From positions 712,833 through 776,832 of the forward strand of contig VZQC01008895.1 of the NCBI GenBank assembly GCA_009823505.1: 64,000 nucleotides of DNA. Reading direction: 5' to 3'. Positions 54,360 to 64,000 of the stretch are shown one piece after another (the stretch's first letter is position 1; every line of letters begins with the position of its first letter). The notes beneath the pieces are model-generated. The model searched no databases and was not told the origin of the DNA. It saw only the letters and a list, made by a program, of their open reading frames with translations. Made by a program: the position numbers and the translations under genes. The stretch comes from Rhizomys pruinosus. Its lineage: Eukaryota; Chordata; Mammalia; Rodentia; Spalacidae.

Positions 54360-54535
54360 TGATAATTATTAGCATTTATTAAGTACTGTATCAGGTGTAA
54401 TGGTAAGAAATTTACATACATAGTCCTTTTAATTTTCCAATAAATATGAGGCTGCTCAGGTCCCATTTCATACATAAATGTGCTTATGATCACATGAGAC
54501 AGAACTGAAATAAAGTCTGTGATGTACTGTTCTAA
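54360..54535 (-). mobile_element. MIR SINE, antisense, diverged
   Basis: 'catttattaagtactgtatc', then 'taagaaatttacatacata' and 'gaggctgctcaggtccc', follow the MIR complement from the 3' end into the core. Confidence 0.65.
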
Positions 54536-54984
54536 AACATGTGCACATAGATTAGAACAGATAAAATGACAGCTCATACTGTCATCAGAAAAGATGAAAC
54601 AAAACGTGCATATCATCCTGAGAGAGGGGGCCTGTGGGGTAGAGTCAGGGCTTAAAGAAGCGATACAAAAGGGTCTTATATTTTAAAGACCCAGAAAGTG
54701 TTAAGCCAGCACTTCTCAACCTTGGCATTACTGAGATGTTGGTCTAAATAGTTCCTTATGTGGGAGCTGTCCTGTGCATTGGAGTATAGACAGGCAACCC
54801 TGAGCTCTGTCTACTGAACACCAGTAGAAAAGCCAAAAATCTCACAATCAAAAGACTTTACAGACATTATCAAATGTGCTTTGGTGAGAAAATGGCATCT
54901 CATTGAAAACACTGCATTAGAAGAAGTCAGACAATCTTCAGCACAGTAAAGGCCAAGGGAAAAGTCAAGAGGCCGGATGGACCT
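54536..54984. other. Unassigned unique sequence
   Basis: No repeat or gene recognised. 54700-54760 ('cacttctcaacctt', 'ggcattactgagatgttg') looks like the end of an old hAT-type DNA transposon but is too short to call. Confidence 0.35.
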
Positions 54985-55090
54985 GAGCCCACAGGAATAC
55001 TCCAGAAAAAGCTAGAGCAGAGACTGAACAAGGCTATGAAGGGCTTTGAATGGCAGGCTATGATATGGGAAGTTAAGAGTCGGTACAGGC
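54985..55090 (+). mobile_element. Ancient L2-like fragment
   Basis: 'gaacaaggctatgaagggct', then 'tgaatggcaggctatgat', matches the inner part of the same mammalian-wide family as 53170. Confidence 0.45.
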
Positions 55091-55267
55091 TCTAGAGACT
55101 GAGACACCAAGTCAGCCCCCTAGCTTTGTGCTGTGTCCTGAATGCCCTGTGAATGCCTCAGAGCACTTGAATATCCCCTTCTCTGTCCTCCAAATTATGT
55201 ACCATCAGCTTCCAAAGAATACATCTCATCTCTTCCCTCCACTCTCCACCTCAAACTGCATCCTGTC

Positions 55268-55360
55268 ATAGTCTGGGTTGGTCTCCAATTCATGATCTAG
55301 CTTCAGCCTCTTGAGTGCTGGATTAGCAGATGTGCACCACCACACCTGGCTTAGGTTTCT
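55268..55360 (-). mobile_element. Old B1-type fragment, antisense
   Basis: 'ggttggtctccaattcatga', then 'gatgtgcaccaccacacctg', is the complement of the B1 first half. Confidence 0.75.
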
Positions 55361-55680
55361 GGTTCAGACTTTACTAGTGAGGCCAGCCCTGCTTCTAATT
55401 CTCTGTCCTCCTATGCTGCTTAAGACAAAAAGGATCTGCTCTTTCTCCATACCATGCCATAGCACTAGCTTGCGTGTTTACCACCTTATTGTCTGCTATG
55501 GCAAGTAGAATGTCAGGGAAATGAGGTCAGCCACTCTGTCTGAAAATGTGTTATTGTATATATGGTAGCAGAAATATTTTCTAGAACTCAGTAAACACTG
55601 GTTAAATTAACAAACGGAATTTAAGGAGCGTTTCAGGTAGAGTGATTCCCTAAAGCCAGATACTACCCTAGCTAGTCTGT
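55361..55680. other. Unassigned unique sequence
   Basis: No repeat or gene recognised. Confidence 0.4.
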
Positions 55681-55694
55681 AAAAGAAAGGTCTT

Positions 55695-55948
55695 TTTTTT
55701 AATTTTTTTATTAATTTTATTTATTTCTGTATGTGTATGAATGTACTGTCTGCATGCAAGTTTGTGCACCCATGTCGTGCAATGCCGCGGAGGTCAGAAG
55801 AGGGTGTCGGATTCCCCTGGAACTGGAGTTCTCCTGGAATTGGAGTTTCAGACGGTTCTCAGCCACCATGTGGGTGCTGGGGATCGAACCTGGGTCTTCT
55901 GCAAGAGCGGTCGGCGCTCTTAACTGCTAGGACATCTCTCCAGCCCCA
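55695..55948 (-). mobile_element. B2 SINE, antisense
   Basis: Complete antisense B2 with doubled 'ggaattggag' motif, 'ggggatcgaacctggg' and 'gacatctctccagcccc'. The flanks 'aagaaaggtctt' (left) and 'aagaaagttctt' (right) are near-identical direct repeats. Confidence 0.95.
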
Positions 55949-55959
55949 AGAAAGTTCTT

Positions 55960-56887
55960 ATTAAGATGATAGGTTGTCACAAAAAATGCTCTGGGTTCAA
56001 CTTTCGTGAGAATTAATTATCCCAGGATATGTCTTTAGCAGTGTAGTAGACTCAGGCAACCTAGATTAATGTCAACACACTAAAGTATCTCTAAACTAGT
56101 GTGAAGAAACTGTCTTTTAGTGCATTCCTATGTATATAAGCCACCTGCAGCCTGTTCTGTTACAACAGGACTCTGTTTACTGCTTCTACTTCACTTCTTT
56201 GAGGGAGCTTCTCTTGCTACGAGCAGGCACAGTGCAGTCCTGCTAAGGGAAGCAGAGCATAGTGGCTGCCCGCAGTCACTGTGGGGAACTGACCCCTTGG
56301 CACAGAGGTCAGTTAATCACTCACAATTCACTTCACAGGGTGGTGATCTGATAGGTCTCCATCCGACCCCACGCCAGCTTACCAGGTTGGTGGTCTGATG
56401 GACCTCCGTCCAACCCATGGGCCACAGCTGGTGACCTAATAAGTCTCTGTCCAGCCCTATAGTACTGTGCACTCCCATGCTAGCTTATCCGGGCTGGTGG
56501 TCTGATAGACCTCCATCCAGCCCACTAGCCACGACACTGGAAATCCAGGCCTGCTTCAGCCTGTATGTGTGCAAAATAACAACTGGGAATTCTGTGTAAA
56601 GATAGTAATGGAGAATTTGAATTATTGCCTGTTGGAACTCACTTTTATAAGCAAAATGACATCAGCTCCCAGAGCCAATCACAGATCCCCAATTTCATGA
56701 CACCGTATACTGCTCCTCTGCCTAGCATCATGTTCCTGGGCCATGTTACTTGCTCCCTCTTGGGGCAGGGTCACAGGAATCCCATGACTCTCACATTGTG
56801 CCCTGAACGGTGCTAGCTGAGAACTAGACCCTAATTCAAACTGGATCTTCCCACACTTCTTAGGAAGCTAAGATTTGGATTCTCAGG
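55960..56887 (+). other. Possible LTR/promoter segment with TATA and a degenerate tandem repeat
   Basis: 'gtatataagccacc' near 56131 looks like a TATA box, followed by a CT-rich stretch. From about 56338 to 56540 a block of about 50 bp recurs three to four times, each with a version of GGTGGTCTGATRGACCTCC and 'ccatccagccc'. The layout could be part of an endogenous retroviral LTR, but I cannot name it. The 92-codon frame 56120-56398 starts here and has a leucine-rich stretch, probably by chance. Confidence 0.35.
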
Positions 56888-57522
56888 TGTGATGGCTAAT
56901 TTTGGTTCTAAGTTTGCCTCTGAAATCAACTTTAGTTGATGCAAGCCAGTGAGTGAGTACTTTTGTAAGGAATCTCCTTGATCAGATTATTTGAACCTGG
57001 AAGACCCTCCCTAAATGCAGGCAGCAATTTTGGGAGGCAGCCCATATAAACGGACATGGCAGAAGGGAGATTTTGCTTTCTGCCTGCTTCCCTTCTCTCT
57101 CCATGGTGAGTTTACCTGTCTTGTTGCTGCAGCATTCCTTCACCAGTACTAGAGCCAACTTCTTCTTCAGGTTCCAATGTAGACTGAAGACTAGCAGCTG
57201 TCCGGCATCCTCCAAGATTTGTTCTGTCAGTTCTGTTCCTCTAAAGAACCCTGATGAGGGGGGCTGGAGAGATGGCCTAGTGGTTAAGAGCGCCGACCGC
57301 TCTTACAGAGGACCCGGGTTCGATCCCCAGCACCCACATGGCGGCCGAGAGCCGTCTGAAACTCCAATTCCAGGAGAACTCCAGTTCCAGGGGAATCAGA
57401 GACCCTCTTCTGACCTCCGCGGCATTGCACGACACGGGTGCACAAACTTGCATGCAGACAGTACATTCATATACATACAAAAAAAAAAAAAAAAAAAAAA
57501 AAAAGAACCCTGATGAATACAG
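56888..57522 (+). mobile_element. LTR-like eutherian/rodent repeat (type Z), split by B2
   Basis: It starts 'tgtgatggctaattttgg' and ends 'ccctgatgaataca', with TG...CA borders. Inner landmarks are 'catataaacggacatggcag' and a 'cagactgaagactagcag' block (near-match to 3966-3985 in the copy at 3712). A B2 sits at 57258-57501, near its 3' end. MaLR-like or related. Family unnamed. Confidence 0.65.
57258..57501 (+). mobile_element. B2 SINE with 15-bp target-site duplication and A-tail
   Basis: One of the best-preserved B2 copies: intact A and B box regions, doubled 'aactcca' motif and about 25 A. Exact direct repeat 'aaagaaccctgatga' at 57243-57257 and 57502-57516. Probably among the youngest insertions here. 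Confidence 0.97.
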
Positions 57523-58257
57523 GTTGTGGTTCCAGGATGGTCTTTCCCCGAGGGTGCTTTTTCATTTATCAGGTGTAAATTGAGAGAGATCTCCTTAATT
57601 GTTCTAATCTTGACAGTTTACATCCTCTCTCCCAGGATAGGCCTTGGTTGTAACATTAAGCTTCCTAGTGCATTTTTCCCCCTCCAGACTGCATTTAGAT
57701 TTCTTTCTACCCCACTTTCATTGTATATCTGCATAAAGTTTATCAGTAGCAACCAAGCCACAGAGTCAATGTTAGGCTGTCTTGAAATGTCCACCTCCAA
57801 AGAACTTAATTCATTACTTTGTAATTCAAACTGAGGCAAGCTTTTAGGACTCGGGCAAAAGGCAGCCAGATTCTTTACCAAATTACCAGGGGAATGATCC
57901 AGTTGCTGTCCTTGCTTCCTGCTGAGAACGGTCTGAAACTCCAATTCCAGGAGAACTCCAGTTCCAGGGGAATCCAAGACCCTCTTCTGACCTCCACGGC
58001 ATTGCACGACACGGGTGCACAAACTTGCATGCAGACAGTACATTCATATACATACAGAAATAAAAATTAATAAAAAAAATAAAAAAAATGACATTGCTCC
58101 TCGTAGCACTACTTTCTTATAGGCTCCTACTAAAATGGCCTATTCCAGCATTCAACTACTTTTCAAGTCCAAATGTCCAAAGTCTTTCAGATTCTACCAG
58201 AAAATAATATAGTCAGATAGTTCACACCAACAGCCTATTTTCTGGTACCAACTTCAG
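57523..58257 (+). mobile_element. Possible internal sequence of an LTR element, with truncated B2
   Basis: It lies between the Z repeat and another LTR-like repeat and ends 'ttctggtaccaacttcag', just before a TG border. That is the position and wording seen at the internal/LTR junction of MaLR-type elements. No protein domain is visible. A 5'-truncated B2 lies inside at 57921-58086. Confidence 0.45.
57921..58086 (+). mobile_element. 5'-truncated B2 SINE
   Basis: It starts in the middle of B2 ('gctgagaacggtctgaaact') and runs to an A-rich tail. The tRNA-like head is absent, so it has no Pol III promoter. Confidence 0.9.
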
Positions 58258-58620
58258 TGTGGTGGTTTCAGTGAGAATGTCCACCATAGGCTCAACAATT
58301 TGAATACTTGGTCAGTTTGTGGCACTGTTTGGGCTGTGGGGTCCATGGAACTTTTAGGAGGTGCAGCCTAGGTGGAAGAGGCACGTCACTGGGGATGGAC
58401 TTTGAGAGTTCACAACTTTGCCACACTTCCAGTTTCTCTCTCTCTCTCTCTGCTTCCTCACTTAAGATGTGAATGTTAAACTTTCTGCTCTGGCTGCCTC
58501 TGTAAACATGCCTCTCCACCATGATGGTGTTTATCCCTCTAGAATCCAAACAACCTCTTCCTTCCAAAAATTGCCTTGATCATGGTGTTTTAGCACAGCA
58601 ACAGAAATGTAACTAATACA
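58258..58620 (+). mobile_element. Rodent LTR-like element (TG...CA)
   Basis: 'tgtggtggtttcagtgagaa' start, 'aatacttggtcagtttgtgg', CT run at 58436-58451, and the end 'acagaaatgtaactaataca'. Same family as 31491-31891 in opposite orientation. Confidence 0.7.
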
Positions 58621-59047
58621 TCAAGCATTAGTAAACAGGAGATTTCAGTATAGAACGACTGGAGAGTTCATGCAATGCCTATCAAAACATAAATGTCACA
58701 ATATGTTGATTTGGATGGTGAATATTCAAAGCCCTTTTCAATTCACACAGCATTTCATATTCATGATTCTTTTTGTTCTTTGAAGTAATCTTTAAGAAAG
58801 TCAGAGTAGACCTATTTTTTTCTGTTTTGTCTAATGAAGCAATGGAAATGTGAAGATATGTAAGGCCACATCTATGCAAAATTGTATGTATACTTACACG
58901 AATTTTACCACAGCATTCAATTGATCTGTTATGAAGGCTGAATGAATTTTATCAACGCTTTATAGTTACTAAATACTTTGATGGACTCTGAAGCAGTACG
59001 TTCAAATAGATGGTCATGTTTATGTTTTCAGGTGAGCAGATCAAGAA
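58621..59047. other. Unassigned; possible decayed antisense MIR
   Basis: 58730-58870 shows weak MIR-like order on the minus strand. The rest is unrecognised. The right edge contains one copy of the Y target-site duplication. Confidence 0.35.
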
Positions 59048-59064
59048 ACACTCTGGTTAATTTT

Positions 59065-59770
59065 TTTTAATTAGTTTTTATTGATTGCTTTGTGCCTTTC
59101 ATACAATTTTTCCAATTCAGTTCAGGCTTATTTCCCTTCCCTTTTCCCCCCCCAACCCATCCCAGATCATGCATTCTGCCATAAACTGTCCTGCATCTTT
59201 CTCTCAGTTTTTTTTTTTCATTTTTAGCTTAAGTGATAATCCCTGAGTACAACATCCTTCATGCAAAACCTATCTGCAGGCTGTTGTGCCTCAAACACCT
59301 ACAGCCCCACCATCCAGTGGGGGGTGACAGGTTGTTTGTTCAATCAAGTTGATCAAATGAGTGTCCAGACTACATTGCTGTAGTTTCACCATTCACCCAA
59401 TCGCAGCCCTTACATTCTTACCACGCCCCCTCTTCCGCGGTTGTTCCCTAGGCTAGAAAAGGGGCACAGGTGGATGAGGGTAAAACAGTCCACTCTCTCT
59501 GGAGCTGTTGACTTGGCTCTGGTCAATTCTGGTGTTTCCTTTCATGGGCTGACAAGTTTGTCCAGGAATAACCTTTCGATCCTGCCTGGCGCGTTATGGC
59601 GTCTCCCCTGCGACCCCGGTTCCCGCCCACAAGTCCAGCCGGGACCAGAGCAGAGGGAAACGCGACCCTGCTCACCCGAGCGCGGTCCCTCTGGGCAGGG
59701 GACCCCGTAGACGGGTTCACAGCGAGACCCTCTCCCAGCTGCCCCCCGCCAGACACCGCCTAGAGCTGTC
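59065..59770 (-). mobile_element. Y retroelement, copy 4, complete insertion with 17-bp TSD
   Basis: A 706-bp antisense insertion flanked by the exact repeat 'acactctggttaatttt' at 59048-59064 and 59771-59787. Read on the minus strand it has a strongly CpG-rich 5' module (59770-59584, about 17 CpG by hand count) and the shared Y body from 'gatcgaaaggttattcctgg'. It ends in the L1-like 3' UTR with 'gacagtttatggcagaatgc', a G-rich tract and 'aatcaataaaaac'. No ORF or protein domain is present. It must have moved with borrowed L1 enzymes. Confidence 0.9.
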
Positions 59771-59787
59771 ACACTCTGGTTAATTTT

Positions 59788-61067
59788 AAAGATCTGAAGC
59801 AAATGCCCTGCTTCTCATACATGCTCAGTGACTGTAAATAAATGACCTGACTTGTATGAAACACAACTTACCAATTTGCAAAATTAGAGCATGACCTTAC
59901 TATTTGGAGAGTGTTGTGAGGATCACATTTCATAATCCGTGCAAATACAGAGGGAGAGCCATAAACTCAACAAACGTCAGCTCTTATTAGAAATTAATAC
60001 TCAGGTTAATCAAAGCAAAGAAGGGCTCATTGTCATCCTGCTTCTTATCCCAGTGGGTGACACAGCAGGAATTCAACGTGGTTTTGCTGGATCAAATAAT
60101 GTAGTGAATGATAGAGGTGAAAATCATTTTCTCAAGATTAAAAGGGAAATGAATGAAGAATAAAGCTGCAAAGGATCATGTCACTTATAGATAACAGCTA
60201 AACCCAGGCTCTCGTCTTCCTGCCAGTCCTAATAATATACAGGTCTTCCAAGTCTTCCACCTGAACAGGGAGGGAAAGGTGATATATCTATTGTATGAGC
60301 ACTGTATTGGAAGCGTCTACATGGGTGAAAGTGAAATTGTAAACATTTGACCCTGAAAAAATTTTAACTGAACCCAGTCAGTCAATTGAAGCTCTGTGCT
60401 TCGTGTCACGCCTCCTGCTTGCTGCCCTGGGTCCCTGAGCAGTACACATAGACATCTATATTCTCCTGAAACATTGGCAAGGCCACTCAGGTACTTTCTT
60501 ACTGTTTAAAGATGCTGCCTCTGTCTGCACTTCTCTAGGGCAATGGAGGAATTGGGAGGTGAATATCTAGCATGTTCTGGTCACACAACAAGAAAGGGTT
60601 GTCTCCTTGTGACTGTGCTGGCACTGACTGAAGTTCACAAACCTCTATCTGTTCTCCTAACCTTTCAGTCATTAACCACCATCTCCTCCTCTCCACCTTC
60701 TGTTAGACAGCATATATTCCCTTACTGACAAAAGGCCTTTTCAATCACATCTAATAGGAAAATGCCATTCACCATACTCTTCATGCTTTGTGTGAAATCT
60801 CACTGGACAGTAACCATGAATCAATGTTAATTTATTGGCAACTGAAGCCCTCACTTTTCACAGCACTGCTGACTCACACAACGAAGATTGCACTATTTCC
60901 AATTCATTTCACTGTGATCATGATTATGGGGGTGGCAGATTTTTCTGGTGCAGTCAATGATTCGAATACAAGGATTTTTTTTTAATCAACAACAACAAAA
61001 AAACCTGTCTAGAAAACAGAATCCTAAAGTATGTAAACTCATAAGGACCTTAGAAATCTGACCCTTG
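59788..61067. other. Repeat-poor sequence with one MIR fragment
   Basis: A plus-strand MIR remnant lies at about 59845-59950 ('ttaccaatttgcaaaatta', 'gagtgttgtgaggatcaca'). The rest is unassigned. The 74-codon frame at 59939-60163 has no motif. Confidence 0.45.
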
Positions 61068-61212
61068 GGGCTGGAGAGATGGCTCAGTGATCAAGAGCAC
61101 TTTCAGAAGATTGGGGTTGGGTTCTTAGCATACATGACAGGGGGTTCATCATTCATCTATAATTCCAGCTCCAGAGGACCAAAAATTATTTTATAACCTC
61201 TGTAGGCACCTG

Positions 61213-61252
<40 letters not shown>

Positions 61253-61325
61253 ATATACACACACGCATGCCCACACACAGTAAAATAAATGAATAAATAA
61301 GTAAATTCTTCTTTAAGAAAGAAAG
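61068..61325 (+). mobile_element. Old B2/B4-type SINE with (CA)n
   Basis: 'ggggctggagagatggctca', then a diverged body with 'tataattccagctccagagg'. A (CA)n run at 61214-61252 precedes the A-rich tail. Confidence 0.85.
61214..61252. repeat. (CA)n microsatellite
   Basis: Pure CA units inside the SINE tail. Confidence 0.97.
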
Positions 61326-61889
61326 AATCTGATTCAACTTCCTTAATATACATGTTTTAGGTTTTCATTGTTATTTGTTGATGGTGGTGGTGGTGATAGT
61401 TTTGCAGTTGTGAAAACTGAGGTCAGAGAAAGACTAGAGATGTGTCGGACCGTGTATCTTCCATCTCCAGCAAGCCTCTTCATCTTCCCAGCCTACCCAT
61501 CACAGTTGTGTTTCTAAACAAATCCCAACACACTCACCAGGAAGCTCTCTTTAAGGCAAGTCTCAAGTGGCAAGCAGGCAGGGCTATTAGAGTTGATTAG
61601 AAGATAACAGAATGGTCCAGGAATTGACCATCATTGCTCTCTCCTGAAGAGACAGACACTCTATCGGAGATAGTGCAGGTGCAGGAGAATTTGCCAGCTG
61701 AGAAGCCAGGCTCCAAATCAGATGGCAAAGATTAGAGTCACATGATAAAGCTCCTCTATTACCTTAAGCAATTGGATATGCTCAATCAGTGATCCCAGCT
61801 CTATCAGTTATAGATCATCAGTGACACCAGGCACTTACACATGAAGCTGTCTTGGGCTATCAATGCCAATTGCAAGAAGGTAAGAAATG
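61326..61889. other. Unassigned unique sequence
   Basis: Contains a short GGT run (61381-61396) and a possible antisense MIR scrap at 61400-61440. No gene is recognised. Confidence 0.4.
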
Positions 61890-62035
61890 GAAGCCGGATA
61901 TCAGGGCACATGCCTGTAATCCCAATATCTGTCAAATGGAAACGGGAGGATCAGAATTAAAAGTTATCCTCACCTACTTAGTAAGTTGGAAGCCAGCCTG
62001 GGGTATAGGTGATGCTGTTGCAAAATAAAACAAAG
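61890..62035 (+). mobile_element. Ancient B1-type SINE
   Basis: 'agccggatatcagggcacat', 'gcctgtaatcccaatatc' and 'ggaagccagcctggggtat' keep the 7SL-derived layout with many changes. Confidence 0.75.
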
Positions 62036-62120
62036 CAGAAATAAGAACTTAGAATCCCAAACATTTTAAAACTCTGGCTTTTATGGCTAAGAGATGGTGG
62101 CAGAGAAGTTTGAAAGAGGT

Positions 62121-62131
62121 ATGTGTGTGTG

Positions 62132-62180
<49 letters not shown>
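62121..62180. repeat. (TG)n microsatellite
   Basis: TG run with one interruption ('tcta') near its left end. Confidence 0.97.
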
Positions 62181-62579
62181 AATGACACTTCATATTATCT
62201 TTTGGAAGCTACCCTCAGAATACAGCTGTCCAGGACTTATCAGCATTTCTCCTAATCTATTATGTCAAACCTTCCCAGGTTAACCACCAACAGTAGAAAT
62301 ACAGATTCTGTATGGCCCCAACCAATAAATGACCTTGGGTATCACAAAACAGTGGTCCTCTGCTTTATGAGATCTTGCTGAGCCACCTGTGTTTCAACTG
62401 TGAGACAATTTCAGAATAAAATATCAGACTTTCCTGAATATTGCTAATACTCAAAATGTCCTGATATGAATATTTTAGTGATTAAAATATGAGACTAATA
62501 TCATTTCATTTCCCTGGTTCTCTTCAGTAAAGTACATTGTAGGCTGAAACAATAAAAATACTGAATTCTAACTCAGCTC
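62181..62579. other. Unassigned unique sequence
   Basis: No repeat or gene recognised. Confidence 0.4.
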
Positions 62580-62700
62580 TCATGTGCCGAGCACTGTACT
62601 ATGAGCCTTGCAGGTGCTAGCTCATTTCATTTTCACTGCCACGTGACAGGTAGGCACTCCACATTGCAGACTGCAAAACTGAGATTAAGGGTTAACTCTA
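62580..62700 (-). mobile_element. MIR SINE, antisense
   Basis: 'gtgccgagcactgtactatg', 'tgctagctcatttcattttc' and 'actgcaaaactgagattaag' follow the MIR complement. Confidence 0.8.
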
Positions 62701-62734
62701 GAACAAGAAAGAGGGCTCAAGTTTGAATTCTCAA

Positions 62735-62931
62735 ACACATGTAAAGCAGGGTACAAGTGTCTATAATCCCAGAGATTTTACATGAGCTGAGAGACAGAGA
62801 AAAGGGAATCTGCAGTGGCTCGCTGGCCCACCAGCAGGACATATGCGGTGCTGAACAAGAGTCCCTATCTCTAACAGGGTGGGCACTAAGTACTGACACC
62901 TGAGGCTGTCTACATGTGAGCACACACAAAA

Positions 62932-62934
<3 letters not shown>
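62735..62934 (+). mobile_element. B4-type (B1-tRNA composite) SINE
   Basis: 'gtctataatcccagagattt', 'gcagtggctcgctggcccac' and 'gacacctgaggctgtctaca' are the ordered landmarks of a diverged B4. The usual CA tract is replaced by a CT tract immediately downstream. Confidence 0.7.

Positions 62935-62989
<55 letters not shown>
62935..62989. repeat. (CT)n microsatellite
   Basis: Pure CT run at the SINE 3' end. Confidence 0.97.
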
Positions 62990-62992
<3 letters not shown>

Positions 62993-63058
62993 GATTATGA
63001 GCAGTACCAAAGGCAAATGAGACACAAGGTGAATCTGTCTTCAAGAATTTTAAGATTT

Positions 63059-63225
63059 GCTGGACGTGGTGGCGCATGCCTTTAATCCTAGCACTTGGGA
63101 GGCAGAGGCAGGTGGATCTTTGTGAGTTCAAGGCCAGCCTGGTCCACAGAGTGAGTTCCAGGACAGCTAGGGCTACAGGGAGACCCTGTCTCAAAAAAAG
63201 ACCAAAAAAAAAAAAAAAAAAAAGG
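63059..63225 (+). mobile_element. B1 SINE with 16-bp target-site duplication
   Basis: Complete B1 with a 19-base A-tail, flanked by 'aagaattttaagattt' (63043-63058) and 'aagaattttacgattt' (63226-63241). It has the local 'ctacagggagaccctgtctc' ending. Confidence 0.96.
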
Positions 63226-63241
63226 AAGAATTTTACGATTT

Positions 63242-63544
63242 AAGAAAACTTTTGTGTACTTTAATTTTTAAACTAATTTCTGGTGAAATTGACTTTTGGT
63301 GTCAATTCTAGAAGTTTCATCATGTGCACAATTCTTGTAACCAGGACAGCAAGAATACAGACCTTCCTCCCAGTTCTTCCATGGGTCTTGCTTTGTGTCC
63401 CAGCCTTGTCCCCAGTCTTAACTCCTGAAAATCACTGACCGACCTCCACTCTAGCTTTGTCTTGTCCCCTCGACAACATCCTGTGTTTGGGAACACTGGC
63501 AGGCTTCTATCACTGGGCACAGTGCCACTGAGAGTCACCCAAAT
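63242..63544. other. Unassigned unique sequence
   Basis: No repeat or gene recognised. The 90-codon minus frame (63320-63592) has no motif. Confidence 0.4.
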
Positions 63545-64000
63545 TGTTGCATTTATCAAGGTTTTTACTTCTACTTGGGAATCACATTCCATTGTGTAGG
63601 AAGTGCCACCAGGGTTTGTTAATTCGTTCTCTAGCTGAGGAGATGGAGGTTTTTCTCAGTATGGAGCAATCACCAACAAAGCTGTCAAAAACATTCTTGG
63701 ATATGGTTTTATGTAACAAAAGTTTTTTGTTTGTCCAGAGTAAAGAGAAAAGTAGAGATTAGTTGTCAATATATTTACCTTTATAAGAAACTTCCACACT
63801 GTTTCCAAAGCACCAATCATGATCATTGATCATCATCAAAGACGACATGAGAGAGTTCTGGACCCTCCCCTGCTCCCACGTTCTCCTCCCATTTGATGTT
63901 GCCAGTGTTTAGTCTTTGCATAGGAATCTAACTCACCTCTCAGGGTTACTGTGTACATCTGCAAGGACTGTGGCATTTGTTTTTATATGCTAATTGACTA
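63545..64000 (-). mobile_element. Old L1 ORF2 C-terminal region, antisense, running off the edge
   Basis: The plus strand follows the complement of the ORF2 end: a 'gatggaggtttttctcagta' stretch, 'gtcaaaaacattcttggata', 'aagaaacttccacactgttt' and 'gatgttgccagtgttta'. Diverged, mammalian-wide type, truncated by the window edge. Confidence 0.75.

Noticed and set aside
56120..56398. 92-codon frame with a hydrophobic leucine run as a secreted peptide
   Set aside because: The only support is a leucine-rich stretch. It ends in a degenerate tandem repeat and no homology is recognised.

Overview
The window is nuclear DNA from a rodent, most likely in Myodonta (mouse-like rodents and jerboas). The markers are about twenty B2 SINEs, numerous B1 SINEs, B4-like SINEs, several rodent L1 lineages, rodent and eutherian LTR-like repeats and old MIR fragments. 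B2 is restricted to Myodonta, so the group is fairly secure. The genus is not: the B1 and L1 sequences do not read like the mouse or rat consensus I know. I found no intact cellular gene, tRNA, rRNA or CRISPR array. Every long open frame I could assign is L1 ORF1, L1 ORF2 or an open frame read through a SINE, and the rest are short and unrecognised.

Layout. 1-4.3 kb: unassigned AT-rich DNA, B2 copies, an unnamed rodent repeat (called X here) and an LTR-like element. 4.3-12.9 kb: a decayed antisense L1 followed by several sense L1 3' ends, one carrying a nested Y element, plus two possible poly(A)-ended retrocopies. 12.9-20.5 kb: a second Y copy, a second X copy, a twin-primed (5'-inverted) L1, B2 copies and unique DNA. 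20.5-29.2 kb: a dense nest of three successive L1 elements. Two of these keep their 5' ends, with tandem promoter monomers, and carry later insertions of B1, Y and a chimeric B2/L1 piece. 29-36 kb: mostly unique or ancient DNA with SINEs, a perfect 37-bp-arm palindrome at 30979-31055 and LTR-like repeats. 36.4-39.5 kb: an L1 ORF2 with a readable reverse transcriptase, broken by a B2 and by an unusual 229-bp insertion. 39.5-64 kb: older, less invaded DNA with many MIRs, scattered SINEs, one fairly well kept antisense L1 (45.6-46.85 kb), an inverted duplication, a fourth Y copy with clean target-site duplications, and an antisense L1 at the right edge.

The most interesting material is in the retroelements. 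(1) L1 promoter monomers near 21.1 and 23.9-24.4 kb each carry TATAAAAGG exactly 34 bp upstream of the next unit start, and both L1 5' ends begin at that same base with an extra G. (2) The Y family is a roughly 0.7-1 kb non-coding element that shares its terminal 3' UTR with one local L1 type. Its four copies carry different 5' modules, and one has a CpG-rich module joined at a splice-like junction and a 17-bp target-site duplication. Family names are given only where the sequence is diagnostic. Coordinates of diverged repeats are accurate to roughly 10-30 bp.
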